DNA of 64,000 nucleotides from Bettongia penicillata ogilbyi (lineage: Eukaryota; Chordata; Mammalia; Diprotodontia; Potoroidae). A program made the position numbers and the translations under genes. Positions 22,336 to 33,966 of the stretch are shown one piece after another. The stretch covers positions 2,082,896 to 2,146,895 of the forward strand of contig JAJHZJ010000416.1 of the NCBI GenBank assembly GCA_023548195.1, given 5' to 3'. The notes beneath the pieces are model-generated. The model searched no databases. It was not told where the DNA came from and saw only the letters and a program-made list of their open reading frames with translations. The first letter of the stretch is position 1; each line of letters opens with the position of its first letter.

Positions 22336-23675
22336 GGTACTAAAAAAATGTTTTTTCTCTTTTCACAGTAACAACACTAGATAAATTTGGTATTATTTAC
22401 CAAGTTAACTTCTTTTAGAACTATTTTTCATATCTTTTAGCTAAAAATTCTTTAACTTTCCTCATTTGGCCAGTTGTTAATATTTTCAATTGTATTTTTG
22501 AAAATAAAAGTAAATGTTCATTATTTCAAAGACCACAATTTAAAAATAAATATTAATTTGGTAGAGTATAAGACTGTTGTACTTAATGAAATCAAATGAG
22601 AAGAATCAGTGGTTATCTCTTGTGAACCTGTTATATAAAAAGGATCTCTGTTCTAATAAATCTTTGATACCTGCCCATATCAGAAGTAGCCTCTTTATAC
22701 ATTTTTAAAAATTTTTTTAAAATCTTAATTGTTCAATGTGAATGTTTGCCTCAGCCTTCACAGAGACTGGAGGTTGGGTAACCAGCCAGGAAACTTTTCT
22801 AATTGCTTAGCCAAGATAATACAGGAACCTGATTTAGGTTGGTAGCTCTGAAGAAAATGGGACTTTTATAAAGAGAGATGTGGCAATAGAATATATAAGA
22901 CTCTGTACTTGATTTTGGGGGATGAAGAAAAGTAGAGTTGTTGGTTTTGAAGTTTCTTACTTGTACCTAGAAGAATGGTGGTACTCTGAACACAGAGAAA
23001 TAGGGCTTTTAAATTATGTGATGTAGATTATAGGTTCTATAGAAGCTCAGGATGGAAGGAAGTTAGAGAGGACTAGTCTTGAAGTTTTCATGCAGAAGCT
23101 AGGACTTGATATAGATTGTTTGGGTTTGGAATGTTGAATATGAGGCAATACTGGCTCTTAATGTGAAAAGACTCTAATAGAAGATGTAATGGTATAAGGT
23201 AGGTCTGAGAAGTATCAGTTAAGTTATATTTAAGTGAAGTTGAGTTCTCTATCAAGACATATCAAAGTTTAAAAAATAATTTAAGGTTTAATTTTTTTCT
23301 TTAAACAAAAAAACCTCTCTTCTCCCCCGGTTCCCCAAATGTCATCCTTATCTTGCACAGGGACAATTTGGGTTCTCTTTGGATTGTGTTGTTTGTATGG
23401 GTGGCAGAGTCTTGGAGCAGCTGCTCTGGCCTCCTCTATCTGTGTAAGCAACCAGATGGTTCTTTAAGCTTGATCTATGCTTGCTCATCTTAGACTGAGC
23501 ATGTGCAAAAAAAAAAAAAAATGTTGCTATTCTAGCTTTTTCCTGACGCTCTTGGTTCTGACATTGAAATCCAGGGATGTAGAAGTTAATTTCCCAAAAC
23601 AGCTCATAACACTTGGTTCCTGTGTTCCCATCCACCTGTATCTCAGTCTTGTTCTCTTGCCACCATAGGCCATAA
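22336..23675. other. Intron 1, no recognised element
   Basis: Unique-looking sequence with a 15-A run at 23507-23521 and AT-rich runs near 22700. Nothing codes. Confidence 0.55.
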
Positions 23676-23679
23676 AAGT

Positions 23680-23918
23680 AATAATAATAGTATCATTTAT
23701 GTGGTGCTTTGAGGTTTGCAAAGCACTTTATACACATCTCATTTAATCCGCATAATCCCTTGAAATAGATGCCGTTATCGCCATTTTCCAGATGAGGAAA
23801 CTGAAGCTGAGAAAAATTAAATGACTTGCCCCAGGGTCAAGCAAAGATAGAATTCAAACTCAGGTCTTCCTAATTTCTAAATTCAGCATTCTATCTTTAT
23901 ACCTTCTGGCTGCCTAAA
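23680..23918 (-). mobile_element. MAR1-type SINE, antisense, nearly complete
   Basis: 'gaggtttgcaaagcacttta', 'ccagatgaggaaactgaagc', 'aatgacttgccccagggtca' and 'ccttctggctgcc' are in full antisense order. Confidence 0.8.
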
Positions 23919-24084
23919 GAAAACTCAGTTTGACTTACAGACTTTTAAATTTACTTGGTACAATGAAAATGATGTTAATTAACAGTGTTAAACTCCAAAG
24001 CAGTAGCCACTTCTGGAAATATTTGAATTTAAAAATTTTTTTCTCCCTCTTTTGTCTCCCCTTTAATATCATGGGGATGGGACA

Positions 24085-24160
24085 AGCATACATAGTGCAT
24101 AGAGTACTATTACTGTATTTGAAGTCAGGAATATCTGAGTTCAAATTCTGCCTCAGAATT
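24085..24160 (+). mobile_element. SINE head fragment
   Basis: 'tagtgcatagagtactatta' and 'gtcaggaatatctgagttca' are the tRNA-related head of a marsupial SINE. Confidence 0.6.
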
Positions 24161-24324
24161 TCATTGTTTCTTTTGCAGAATACTATATTACGTTCATATA
24201 TTGTAATCTTTTTTAGCTAGTCCCACTCCTCATCTCCCTACCCTCAGTTTACAGTTTTAGCTACTATGAATATAATATAATATAAGTATATTTGTATATA
24301 TGGGTACATTTCCTCTGTATAGAT

Positions 24325-24499
24325 CAGAGGTTCTGAAATGTTTTTATGTAATAGATGTGCCTTCGGCCATTTGATGAAGCCAATGGAGCTCTTCCCAGAT
24401 TGATGTTTCTGAATGTGTACAATTAAATGTGTAAAACTGATATATTAATATATCAAAATATTGGGGGAGAGTTCATGTACCCCAAGTTAAGGACCACTG
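24325..24499. mobile_element. hAT-like MITE, copy 3 (best ends)
   Basis: It starts CAGAGGTTCTGAAA and ends GTTAAGGACCACTG; the two ends are imperfect inverted repeats. The 8-base flanks GTATAGAT and AACTAGAT share the last five bases, a decayed hAT-type duplication. Confidence 0.65.
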
Positions 24500-24859
24500 A
24501 ACTAGATTGTCACTATGGTTCCTTTTAACTGAAATTCTGTGAGACCAGGAAAGTTAGTTAGACCTGAGAGGAAAGACAAGAAAGAAAGGTACACAGTTAA
24601 AGGCAAGTGGGTGAATGAAATGAGGTAGAGATAGGAATTAAAGGGAAAAAACACACAATAAGTTTTGAGGTGACTGTTAAATTAAATTACATTTGTTTTA
24701 CCCTTTTATTTACTTGGCCTTTGAGGATAGAGTAAGCTATATGTTATCATTTCCTTTTTGAGTTGTAAATGAGTATGTGGTTACTACATCTTCATCTTTA
24801 TATGCACAAATAACACACCCTGGGTAGTTTACCCCTATTGCTACTGCTATTGTTGGTAC

Positions 24860-25115
24860 TATTGCTAGTTATATTAAATAGCATTAATATAGCTCTTTGG
24901 GGCTGTAAATGTATATTATCTCATTTTATCCTAAGAACAACCCTGTGAAGTAGATGTTATTATTATCCTTCTTTTAAAGATGAAGACATTGAGATTGAGA
25001 GAGGTTAAGTGACTTTTCCAGGGTTACCAAGTTACCAAGTGTCTGAGGTAGGATTCCTATTTAGGTTTTTCTTTCTCTAAGTCCAGCGTTCTATCTACTG
25101 TGCCACCTAGCTGCC
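24860..25115 (-). mobile_element. MAR1-type SINE, antisense
   Basis: 'catttttatcc'-type core with 'acaaccctgtgaagtagatg', 'gagaggttaagtgacttttc' and 'ctactgtgccacctagctgc'; nearly complete. Confidence 0.8.
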
Positions 25116-25139
25116 TTTCCAAATGAAATACGGAAAAGA

Positions 25140-25280
25140 AATAGAAAACATTTTTTCCCCAATTTATTTTAGTTTTCAACATTCACTTACATAAGTTTTA
25201 AATTTTCTCCCCCATTCTTCCCCTTCCCTCCCCAAGATGGCTTGTAATCTGTTATGGGCGAAATAGAAACCATTCTTAAA
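25140..25280 (-). mobile_element. L1 3' UTR fragment
   Basis: 'agttttcaacattcacttac', 'ttttaaattttctccccca' and 'ctccccaagatggcttgtaa' match the antisense L1 3' ends at 48190 and 51110. The adjoining SINE at 25290 may have cut it. Confidence 0.65.
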
Positions 25281-25289
25281 AGAACATAT

Positions 25290-25510
25290 AAAAATTGTTG
25301 TGTTTGTCCTTCATTTTTGAAGAAGACCATGACATCAAGATGATGACATGACTTGCAGATGACTTTGATTTGAGTGAGGGACAGCTGTGCAAGGCCACAT
25401 ACCTCACTTTCTTCTCCTGAGCCATCAGCGTCCAGTGGCCTGATACTCAGCAGGATGACTGGAGATGACTCAAGATGCAATGGAAGACCCTGGCCCTTCC
25501 AGGCTAAGGT
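25290..25510 (-). mobile_element. SINE with RTE-like tail, antisense
   Basis: 'gtttgtccttcatttttgaa', 'gaagaccatgacatcaagat', 'gatgacatgacttgcagatg' and 'caggatgactggagatgact' match the composite SINE at 27781. The tRNA-like head is missing. Confidence 0.75.
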
Positions 25511-25659
25511 CTTAACACATTCTCATTTGGAGTGAGATATATCCATTCAATGAATAGGTTTCTTTAATTAGTTACCCAAGGGATGGCCTCTTTAATAGAA
25601 AAAAAAAAATCAAACTGGGAGGGGAAGACCCTCAGGGTTCCTGGGTAAAAGAGAAAAAT

Positions 25660-25735
25660 TACTATTTTAGTAATTACTAAACTATTAAAACAGTACCTTG
25701 CACATAATAGGCGCTTAAATGTTTACTGAATTGAA
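25660..25735 (+). mobile_element. L2/MIR tail fragment
   Basis: 'gtaccttgcacataataggc' and 'gcttaaatgtttactgaatt' form the shared L2/MIR 3' tail. Confidence 0.5.
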
Positions 25736-25739
25736 CAAA

Positions 25740-26660
25740 AGGGCCTTCTAAAGAAAAGTATGAGTGACAGTACAGAACCAAGGACATGAGACATATACAG
25801 CAGACATGTTAGTAGTCCAGTTTAGCTGGATCAAAACATGTATGGAGAATTGTGTGATAAGAGTGTAGAATCTAACATGATAGTATATTTCCGTACAGTT
25901 TTATCATTATGCAAACTACATGATTCATGCCATCTTAGAATCTCAAAGCGATTTTGGTGCATGCACAGCCAATCATAAATTTACTTTTGGAAGGTGTCTG
26001 AATCCTTTCAAAGTCTGAATAAAATAAGTTTTTTTTTTTTTTTTTTAAATTGAATCTGACTCCTTCAGAATCCAGTTTGGCCAATAGTTAGTACAGACTG
26101 CACATGTAAAAGATTTGCCCTTTTCTTTTAAACAAATTCTAATGTTGATTCAACCTTCCCATTTCACTTACTACCCATAAAACAGCATTTTTAATAACTA
26201 TCTCTTTTGTGAAAATCAATCTATTATTGATTTAAATAAATTTAAAATAGATATTTAAGAGATTTTTTTTTTCAATACAAAGTTTTAAAAATATTTTGGA
26301 ATGAGAAATTTAGACATTTGGGGGCTAGAAATGGAAACTATATTTTATATATATATATATATATTGCCCCTAGGTTTCAAATTCAACTATGACAGACTGA
26401 CATCTGCAAAATTTTCATTATCTGACAGTTATTTGGGGGATATGTATTATGTTTAGTGAAAAGCTAATGTGTTGGTCAACTAAAATTCAATTATATAATA
26501 TTTTATTAGTTACAATGCAAGTAAGCCTCTTTTTTAAAAAAATGAAATTGAAATGTATAACCAAAAAAAAATCACCAACAAAATCCCATACAAGAATGTT
26601 GACTTGTGCCTGGAAGTAAAAATAGTTGACCTGCAGAACTAGCTTCTACTAATTTCTGTT
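25740..26660. other. Intron 1, AT-rich, no recognised element
   Basis: Includes an 18-T run (26029-26046) and a TA microsatellite (26346-26364). No coding signal. Confidence 0.55.
26346..26364. repeat. (TA)n microsatellite
   Basis: About nine and a half TA units. Confidence 0.85.
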
Positions 26661-26664
26661 CACA

Positions 26665-26845
26665 TCTGGAGCCTGTAGGTGGCTCAGTGACTAGAGCTCT
26701 AGGCCTGGCGTCAGGAAGCCTTGATTTCAAGTCTGACCTTAGACACTTAATAGCTGTGTGATCCTGGGGAAATCACTTATGTCTGTTTGCCTCAGTTTCC
26801 TCCTCTGTAAAATGAATGGCAAAGGAAATGGCAAACCAGTCGATG
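26665..26845 (+). mobile_element. tRNA-derived SINE, near complete
   Basis: 'ctgtaggtggctcagtgact', 'gcgtcaggaagccttgattt', 'gtgtgatcctggggaaatca' and 'tcctctgtaaaatgaatgg', then the 'ggcaaaccagtcgatg' tail. Confidence 0.8.
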
Positions 26846-26849
26846 TAAG

Positions 26850-27768
26850 TAACATATAAAAACCTAAATCAAATTGACATACAGTATCTCACACTATTTT
26901 AAATGACATTGCAGTAAATATTCCCAAAATGCAACCTCATTAGTTGGCAGTGCTCTTGTGTTGCAGCATGCTTAAAATATTTGGGAAATATGAAGGTTTT
27001 TGTTTTTCACTATAATGTTAAATTTTTATAATTTTAAAATGTGATTTGTGTAGTTGGAAACTAACAATAAATAATATTTTTAAAAATTGTTTTTGTAAAT
27101 AAAATATGTAGGCCACTAAATCTTTTATAATAAATATGTTATTACTTTAAATGTTTTATTACAATAAATTATTTTGACCCTAAATTCTCAGATGCAACTT
27201 TATTCACAAAACAATTACATTTTTAAAAGGTTTATTCAGGAAATTATGACTTTCTCAAAAGTCTTTTGTGTGTGAAACTGTACTGTCATGCTGTTAAAGC
27301 ATGGAAATGAATGTGTAAAAATGAAATATTTAGAATTGTTCAGTTCATGTCACAAGTTCCAAAGCTGTTACTAAGAATTGTGTGTATGTACTGAATATGA
27401 AATATATGTATTGTATATTTGTTAAGAATTATATTCATGTCTATTTATATTCTGTTCTTTATATATAATTTTTTTTGGTAGATTAGAGTTATGTTGGCCA
27501 ATAATTGACAGACTTTGGCATTTCATTATTTTCTTTAAAATTCTTTGGTTTTACAAAGCATGTCAAAAAAGTCAACAGATTGACAAATACTGTCAAGAAG
27601 GACAAAATTATATGCAGAATAGTTGGTTTCTGGGCCTCCTTCTTGACTGATGGGTGCCTTGCCCACTTCCCTTCCTCTTATCTCCCCTGGGAGTCAACCA
27701 TACCTTAGCATGTAAGTAGATGGAAAAGCAAGTTAGAGCACAAACCAGAGAACATTGGGTATTTGGGG
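26850..27768. other. Intron 1, AT-rich, no recognised element
   Basis: Unique-looking DNA with many AATAAA-like and TTTTAAA motifs. No exon or repeat assigned. Confidence 0.55.
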
Positions 27769-27780
27769 GTGGCTTGTTAT

Positions 27781-28061
27781 GTGTGTGTATTTGTCCTTTG
27801 TTGTGGAAGAAGACCATACCATCAGAGAAATGATGACATGACTTGCACTTGACTTTGTTTTGAGTGAGGAAGGGTTGTGCAGGTCACCAGCCTCACTGCT
27901 CCTCTAGAGCCATCTAAATCCAATGAGCAGATACGGGGTTAAGTGACTTGCCCAAGGTCACACAGCTAGTGAGTGTCAAGTGTCTGAGATGAGATTTGAA
28001 CTCAGGTCCTCCTGACTCCTGCACTGGTGCTCTATCTACTGCACCACCTAGCTGCCCTGGA
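27781..28061 (-). mobile_element. Complete composite SINE with target duplication
   Basis: On the minus strand it has a tRNA-related head (gggcagctaggtggtgcagt), a MIR-like core (gtgtgaccttgggcaagtca) and an RTE-like tail (ggtatggtcttcttccacaa). The flanks TGGCTTGTTAT at 27770-27780 and 28062-28072 match exactly over 11 bases, so both ends are original. It lies antisense to PPP3R1. Confidence 0.87.
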
Positions 28062-28074
28062 TGGCTTGTTATAT

Positions 28075-29375
28075 ACAAGGGGAAAGAAAGAGGGGCAAAC
28101 AGGAAGGGGATGGAAGAATGGCAGAGACAGACTTGATACCTTTTACAATTTGAAGTAGTTCCTTATTGTACAACTCACAGACATCATCTGTGCCATCTTT
28201 GGCATGGACGTAATGCTACAGACACTAGTGGTGGTAGTGGCTTACTTCTTAAATGACTAATGCCATTTTGGTAACGTGGTCAGCTCATGCTGGAGTGTTA
28301 ATGAGGACCAGAGTTTTAACTCTTATTTGTTTTCACTTCTAAATAGTAGTTCAATCTGTGCGTAGGTGATAGTGCACTTTTGATTGTATTTTGTCACATG
28401 ATTAATATATTATTTTATGTTTTCCATATAGCATATTTTGCCAATACTATATCCATTTAGGTGGACATAAATTCAGTAATCACAAGCATTTCAACATATG
28501 CAATTAAAATGTTGCCCAAAACTGTGTTGTGCCCTTTTATCTTGATCTTTCAGTGTCTTTTTTTTCCTTCTGTCTTTTAATCAAGGAGCCTATTGTGTAT
28601 ATAAGCCTTTGAAAATTGACCATATTTGTAGTGACTTAATTTTAGGATCATGGTGGAGGAAGGAAAATATCTTGGGATGTAGAAACCTTTGGATGATTGT
28701 ATTAAAGTAAATTTATTTGATGTATTTTAAAGGGACCCTTTAATTGTACTTTGAAAGTTTGCCTAGTGTACCTATACAATACCTGTACAATAAATTTGTT
28801 TTTAATAAATATTTGTGGAATGTATGAATCAGATAACATTTCAACACTTTTCTGTGCACAGTACCCTCAGAAGCTCTGTGGATATTTTTGAAAGACACAA
28901 ATATATTCCTTTACCCTTTCCAGTTTTGTTTGGTTGGGGAAGACATGTTCTTGTAAAACAACCTTAACAAATGCAAAATGGTATAAAGGGAGTACTCTTC
29001 TGATACCTGCAGTTATGAGGTTTTTTTGTTTTGGTCCAGACCTGTGATATCATTGATGTAGGGGAATTTCCAGCAATAAAAATCCTTTTACCACTGCAGA
29101 TCAGTAATCAATCTGCAACTGATAACAGTCTAATTTGCCTCAGGGATTGCATCCTGAACCTAGGACTCCTTATCCATTATACCACTACAAAGTTTTGTAG
29201 GGAAGCAAAAGTTGGCCTGATAGGAAAATACTAATGAATGTGACAAGTTATAAAATATTCCCCACTTACATATACCTGTTAGATAAACACTACTGTCTAC
29301 TAGCTCTATCCTTCCCATTAACTATCCTTTTAGACCATCTCTTTTAGAGTCTATTATACAATATTCTAGTATGAA
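28075..29375. other. Intron 1, no recognised element
   Basis: Unique-looking sequence; no ORF or repeat family of note. Confidence 0.5.
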
Positions 29376-29379
29376 ATGG

Positions 29380-29695
29380 TGAGGGCCTGCAGTGATGGCT
29401 GTTGGAGGAGGGAAGGAGGCATATTTAAGAGATGTTACAAAAGTGCAATAGATAGATCTTGGCAACTGAGATAATGAGGAATCCAGGATGATTCCTAGGT
29501 TGCTAGCTTGAGGGACTGAGAGGGTGTTGTCATTTGCAGTAATAGGGAAATAGTGGGAAATAGTTCAAGGAGAAAGATAGTAAGTTCAGTTTTGTTCATG
29601 TTGACTTTAAGATGTCTGCTGGATATCCAGTTGAAGATGTCTGAAAGGCAATTGAAGATGTGAGATTAGAAATCAGTGGAGAGGTTGGGGCAGGA
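29380..29695 (-). mobile_element. L2 LINE fragment, antisense
   Basis: 'ctgagataatgaggaatcca', 'ttgttcatgttgactttaag' and 'atatccagttgaagatgtct' are antisense L2 ORF2 text. Confidence 0.7.
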
Positions 29696-29839
29696 TAGGT
29701 AAGATTATTCAAGGAACACCATTTAGTCTGCTTCATAGTTCTGTAAAACTCAGTTTATTCTTAAGGCTTTGAAGATAAATGTGCTCCTATTTACTGTTTT
29801 CTCCATGTGGTAATCTCATTTTATCCTGGGCATTATGAT

Positions 29840-29955
29840 GTTACTCATCTGTGTGTCTATTGTATCTCCCATTAGTATGCAAGCACTCAAGGACTGTTTC
29901 ATTTTTGTTCTCATGCTTCCACTCCCTGGCATATAATATGCATCCAATCAATAAG
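29840..29955 (+). mobile_element. L2 3' tail, sense
   Basis: 'gtatgcaagcactcaaggac' and 'ccctggcatataatatgcat' are the sense L2 3' tail. It abuts the inverted L2 3' end at 29945, giving a tail-to-tail pair. Confidence 0.5.
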
Positions 29956-31235
29956 CATTTATTTAATGACAACTCTGTCATGTACTCTGCTAGATGCTGT
30001 GGCTACTAAGACAAAAGTGAAAGACAGTTCTCAAAGACTTTGTTTATGTTCTATAGAGGGAGACAACATATACTTATATAAATGTATGTACAAAATAAAT
30101 ACAACATATACTATTTTTTGGGAGGGGGATGAGGGCACTGGTTTCTGGAGCAGAACTAGGAAAGGCCATGTGTAGGTGGAGGTGTTGGAAGTGTTTGAGC
30201 TGAGCTTTGAAGGAACCTAGGGATTCTAAAAGGGTAAAGGGAAGGAGGGAGAACATTCCAGTCTGGCTAACAGAATAGTCTGGGCAAATGTGAAGTTGTC
30301 AAGAAGGCCAGTTAGATTACGGTGTAGAGTGTATAGAGGGGAATAATATGTAGTGAGGCAGGAAAGGTAAGGAGGACCTGGTCATGAAGGGTTTTGAATA
30401 CTGAACACAGAAGTTGAAATTTGATGTTTAGAGGCAGGCAATAGGAACCTACTGGAGTAGCAAGAGGGTAATGTGATAGAGATGATAATTGAATCTAGGG
30501 AAGTTGAAGTTACCAAGAGAGTGTGAAGAGAAGTTTACCCTTATTTGGGGATTATTATGTGGATAAAGGTCCAGGAATACTGAGAAGGGAGTGTTGAGGA
30601 AGGTAGAAAGAGAGACAGATATTAGGGTCACAAAAAAACCTAGAGAGAAGAGAAAATCCAGGAGGGAGAGGGTGGTTGACCACTGTTATGTGCTCAAGAA
30701 AAATCAAGAAAGATAGGGGTTGGGAAAAGGCCATCAGATTTGGCAGTTAAGAAACCTTTGGAAATTTAGGAGGGGATAATTTTAATGTAGTTGAGAGCTA
30801 GATTACAGAGTGTCAGAAAATGCCAGAGAGGAGGGAAGATGTAGGCAAAAAAAGCAGATAGCTTTTTCTAGGAGTTTGTCTGTGAAAGGGATGAGAGACA
30901 GACTGTTAAAAGAATCAATGTGAGAAAGTTAAGTGAAGGTTTTTTAAGTGTAGGGGAGATATTGGTCCATTTGTAGGCAGCAGCAAATTGAACTAGTTGA
31001 ATTGAACCTGAAAGATTGAAAATTGAGGGTGGGAGATGATTTGGAAACATTGCCAGAGGAAATGGGAAGGGATGGAATCAAAAATACATATAGAGAAGCT
31101 GATCTTGGTGATAAAGGACCATTCTTATCAGAGACCAGAGGAGAGCATCACTTGGATGATGTCAAGGAGTTTTGAGACAGAAGGGGAAAAAAGGGTTGAC
31201 CTCTATTTTCTCACTAAAGTTTGAAGTGAGATGCT
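29945..31235 (-). mobile_element. Long L2 LINE copy, antisense
   Basis: It starts at the inverted 3' end ('caatcaataagcatttattt') and runs through 'gaggacctggtcatgaaggg', 'aaacctagagagaagagaaa', 'gaaaaggccatcagatttgg' and 'tccatttgtaggcagcagca', the order expected for antisense L2. About 1.3 kb, with internal deletions. Confidence 0.75.
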
Positions 31236-31239
31236 CTGC

Positions 31240-31969
31240 TGAGAAGAAAGGGAGGAGGAGGAGCCTGAGGCTTGAGAAGAGAATGATAGGAACAACTACG
31301 ATGGGAAATGCAGTAGAAAATCAGAGAAGAAATAAAGGAGTAAACCATTGAGATGAGTTAACATAAATTTGTAATGGACTTACTTCATTACCACATGATT
31401 AAATTTGTAGTTGGATGTTTGTAGCATGAGTAATCAGTCAGCAATTTATCCACAAGAGAGAAATGGATTTCAAAGCAGAAAATAGTGTTACATGGTCAAC
31501 AGGTTAACTATAAGGTCAAGATTAGGAAGGGAGAAAAGTGAAGCTAGAGCAGGGATAATGCTTGTTGAATGATAAAGTAAGATAAACACACATGAAAAAA
31601 TATAAAAAAACACAACACGTAATTACTGCTACGTTTTATAAAGTGTTTAGTTTAATATTTTCAGCTTAAGGATTCTTGGCAAGTATCATTTCTGTAAAGT
31701 CTTGCCTAATTTCCCCTTAATGCCCTGGTATTTTTCATCCATCATCATTTTGCATTTATGTATTATGTAAATTTTGTATTTCTCAGGAGAATACAAGTAC
31801 GGTGGTGTAGACATTAACTGGGACACAATGAAATAATTAAATATGATAATATTTAATATGCATATGATAAATCTTACACTTTTTACATCTTTAAAAAACT
31901 TAATAAATTATATCCTCCTCTTGCTCCCACAACTTCTTTTACATGACTTGGCATTGAACTTATGAGATT
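31240..31969. other. Intron 1, no recognised element
   Basis: AT-rich sequence ending at the target-site duplication of the next element. Confidence 0.5.
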
Positions 31970-31985
31970 CTTGACAGACATTCTT

Positions 31986-32966
31986 TTTCTTCAGCATTTT
32001 TTTGGGTCTCCTTTAGCAAGGTATTGACCCGTTTTTCATGCTTTTCTTGCATCTCTCTCATTTCTCTTCCCAGTTTTTCCTCCACCTGTCTAACTTGATT
32101 TTCAAAATCCTTTTTGAGCTCTTCATGGCCTGAACCCACCAGACATACACCTTGGATGTCTGGGGTAGAGAGGCCCCGACCTCCACGTCTTTCCCTGATG
32201 GCAGGCATTGTACTTCCTCATCAGAAATGAAAGGAGGAAGAAACATCTGTTCCCCAAGAAAGTAGCTTTCTATGGTCTTATTTTTCTTCCTTTTTCTGGG
32301 CATTTTCCCACCCAGTTACTTGACTTCTGAGATTCCTCTCCACCCCCTCCTAGATCTGCCCAGCTAGTGCTTGGGGTCTGAGATTCAAATGCTGCTCCCC
32401 AGCCTCAGGGCTTTCAGGGGTGGGTGTGGCTGCTATTCAATGTGAGCTTAACTTCTGGTGCTCAGGTGGGGGCAGGGCCGTCTCCCAGGCTCAGTTTCCC
32501 TCAGGGGGTTTATGCGGAGACCTTCGGTAATGGCCCTGAGCTCCTGCGGCTGCTTGGGGAGTCCCGGGCCGCTGCTGCCTCTGCCTCCTGAGGGGGCCCA
32601 AGTTACGGAGACACCCTGTTCCCCTCTTGGCCAGCCCAGAAGTCTCTGTCACTGACCTGTATTGCCTGTAGGCGGAGGGACCTTTGTGGCGGTCAGAGGT
32701 TCCGTCCCTGAAGCCTGCTCGGATCGGCTCCTCTGAGGCCACGCGGCCAGGGCAGCACAGGGGTGGGCTCCGCTGTCCAGAGCACAACGGATCCCTGGGG
32801 ATGGCTTTCCAGGGCTCTCTGGAACGGAAATCTCTTCCACTGCGTTGGTGCACGGCTTGCAATGCTCCAGAATTTGTGGGGAGTTCTTTTTACAGGAAAT
32901 TTATGGGCTGTGGATTCGGAGCTAGCATATGTGAGTCTTTCTACTCCGCCATCTTGGCTCCTCCCC
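31986..32966 (-). mobile_element. 5'-complete, 3'-truncated L1/HAL1 insertion
   Basis: The element is antisense. Its 5' end at about 32966 reads GGGGGAGGAGCCAAGATGGC, the classic L1 start with a YY1-type motif. A CpG-rich 5' UTR follows, then ORF1 with MPRKRKKNKTIESYF and the coiled-coil segment (EELKKDFENQVRQVEEKLG), broken by frameshifts. It stops inside ORF1 after 'gctgaagaaaa'. CTTGACAGACATTCTT flanks both sides (31970-31985 and 32967-32982), a perfect 16-bp target duplication, so the 3' end is original and not a later deletion. Without ORF2 in the copy, L1 and HAL1 parents cannot be told apart, but it is closest to the HAL1 at 33212. Confidence 0.85.
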
Positions 32967-33966
32967 CTTGACAGACATTCTTAAATTTTTCATCACAAAA
33001 TCACACTTATCACATTGGACATTATTTGTACCTTTAATAAACAGTGTATTTTTCAAGTCTAGCCTTGATAATAGTCAATGGCTTTTCAACGGGTTTTAAT
33101 TTAAATTAGGTAAATTGTCAGTCTGTTGAAGTGTGCTTACCTGGTTTTGCTCAATACATATCTTAACTTTTTTCTTTAATGATGGGTCAGATGGTGCAAG
33201 ATAGTGTTTCAGGGGGGCGGAGCCAAGATGGTGGAATAGAAGGACGCACGTTTACAAGCTCCGAAACCAAAGCCCATAGAATTAATGTAAAAAGAGACCC
33301 CCATAACTTCTGGGTCAATACAAGGTGTGCAGAAACAGAGTGGAAGAGATTTCCGTGCCAGAGAGCCCTGAAGAGCCATCCCTGGGGTCTGTCGTGCCCC
33401 AGAAAGCGGATCCCACCCCAACACTGCCCTGGCCGCGGCCCTAGAGAGCTGACCCGAGCAGGCTTCAGGGACGGAAGCTCCGGCAGCCGGGAAAGTCCCT
33501 CCGCACACAGAAGCTACAGGTCAGTGAGAAAGAAGGCCGGGCTAGAGGAGGGGAGCGGAGCGTCTCCGTGACTCGGGCCCCCTCGGGAGGAAGCGGCAGC
33601 GGCAGAGACGGGGGCAGGAAGCGGCGGAGGCAGAGGGGGTGGGCGGCGGCTGAAGGCGGGCGGAGCGGCCCGGTACTCAGGAATCCCCCAGCAGCAGGCA
33701 GGATCTTCATTACAGAAGGTTTCTGCATAAAACCTGACGGAGCTGAGCCTGGGAGACAGCCCTGCCCCCATCCGCTCCATTCCTGAAAGTCTCTGCATAA
33801 AGCCCCTGAGGGAACTGAGCCTGGGAGGCGGCCCTGCCTCCACCCCAGTGCCAGAACTAAAGCTTGCCGCAGAAAGCACATTTGAATCTCAGAGGCCAAG
33901 CACTAGCTGGGTGGATCCAGGCGGGGGTGGAAAGGAATCTCAGAAGTCAAGTAACTGGCTGGGAAA

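Noticed and set aside
33179..33571. 130-codon frame in the HAL1 5' UTR as a protein
   Set aside because: It crosses the element boundary and lies in CpG-rich UTR sequence; no similarity between the translated frames of the two related copies was evident.
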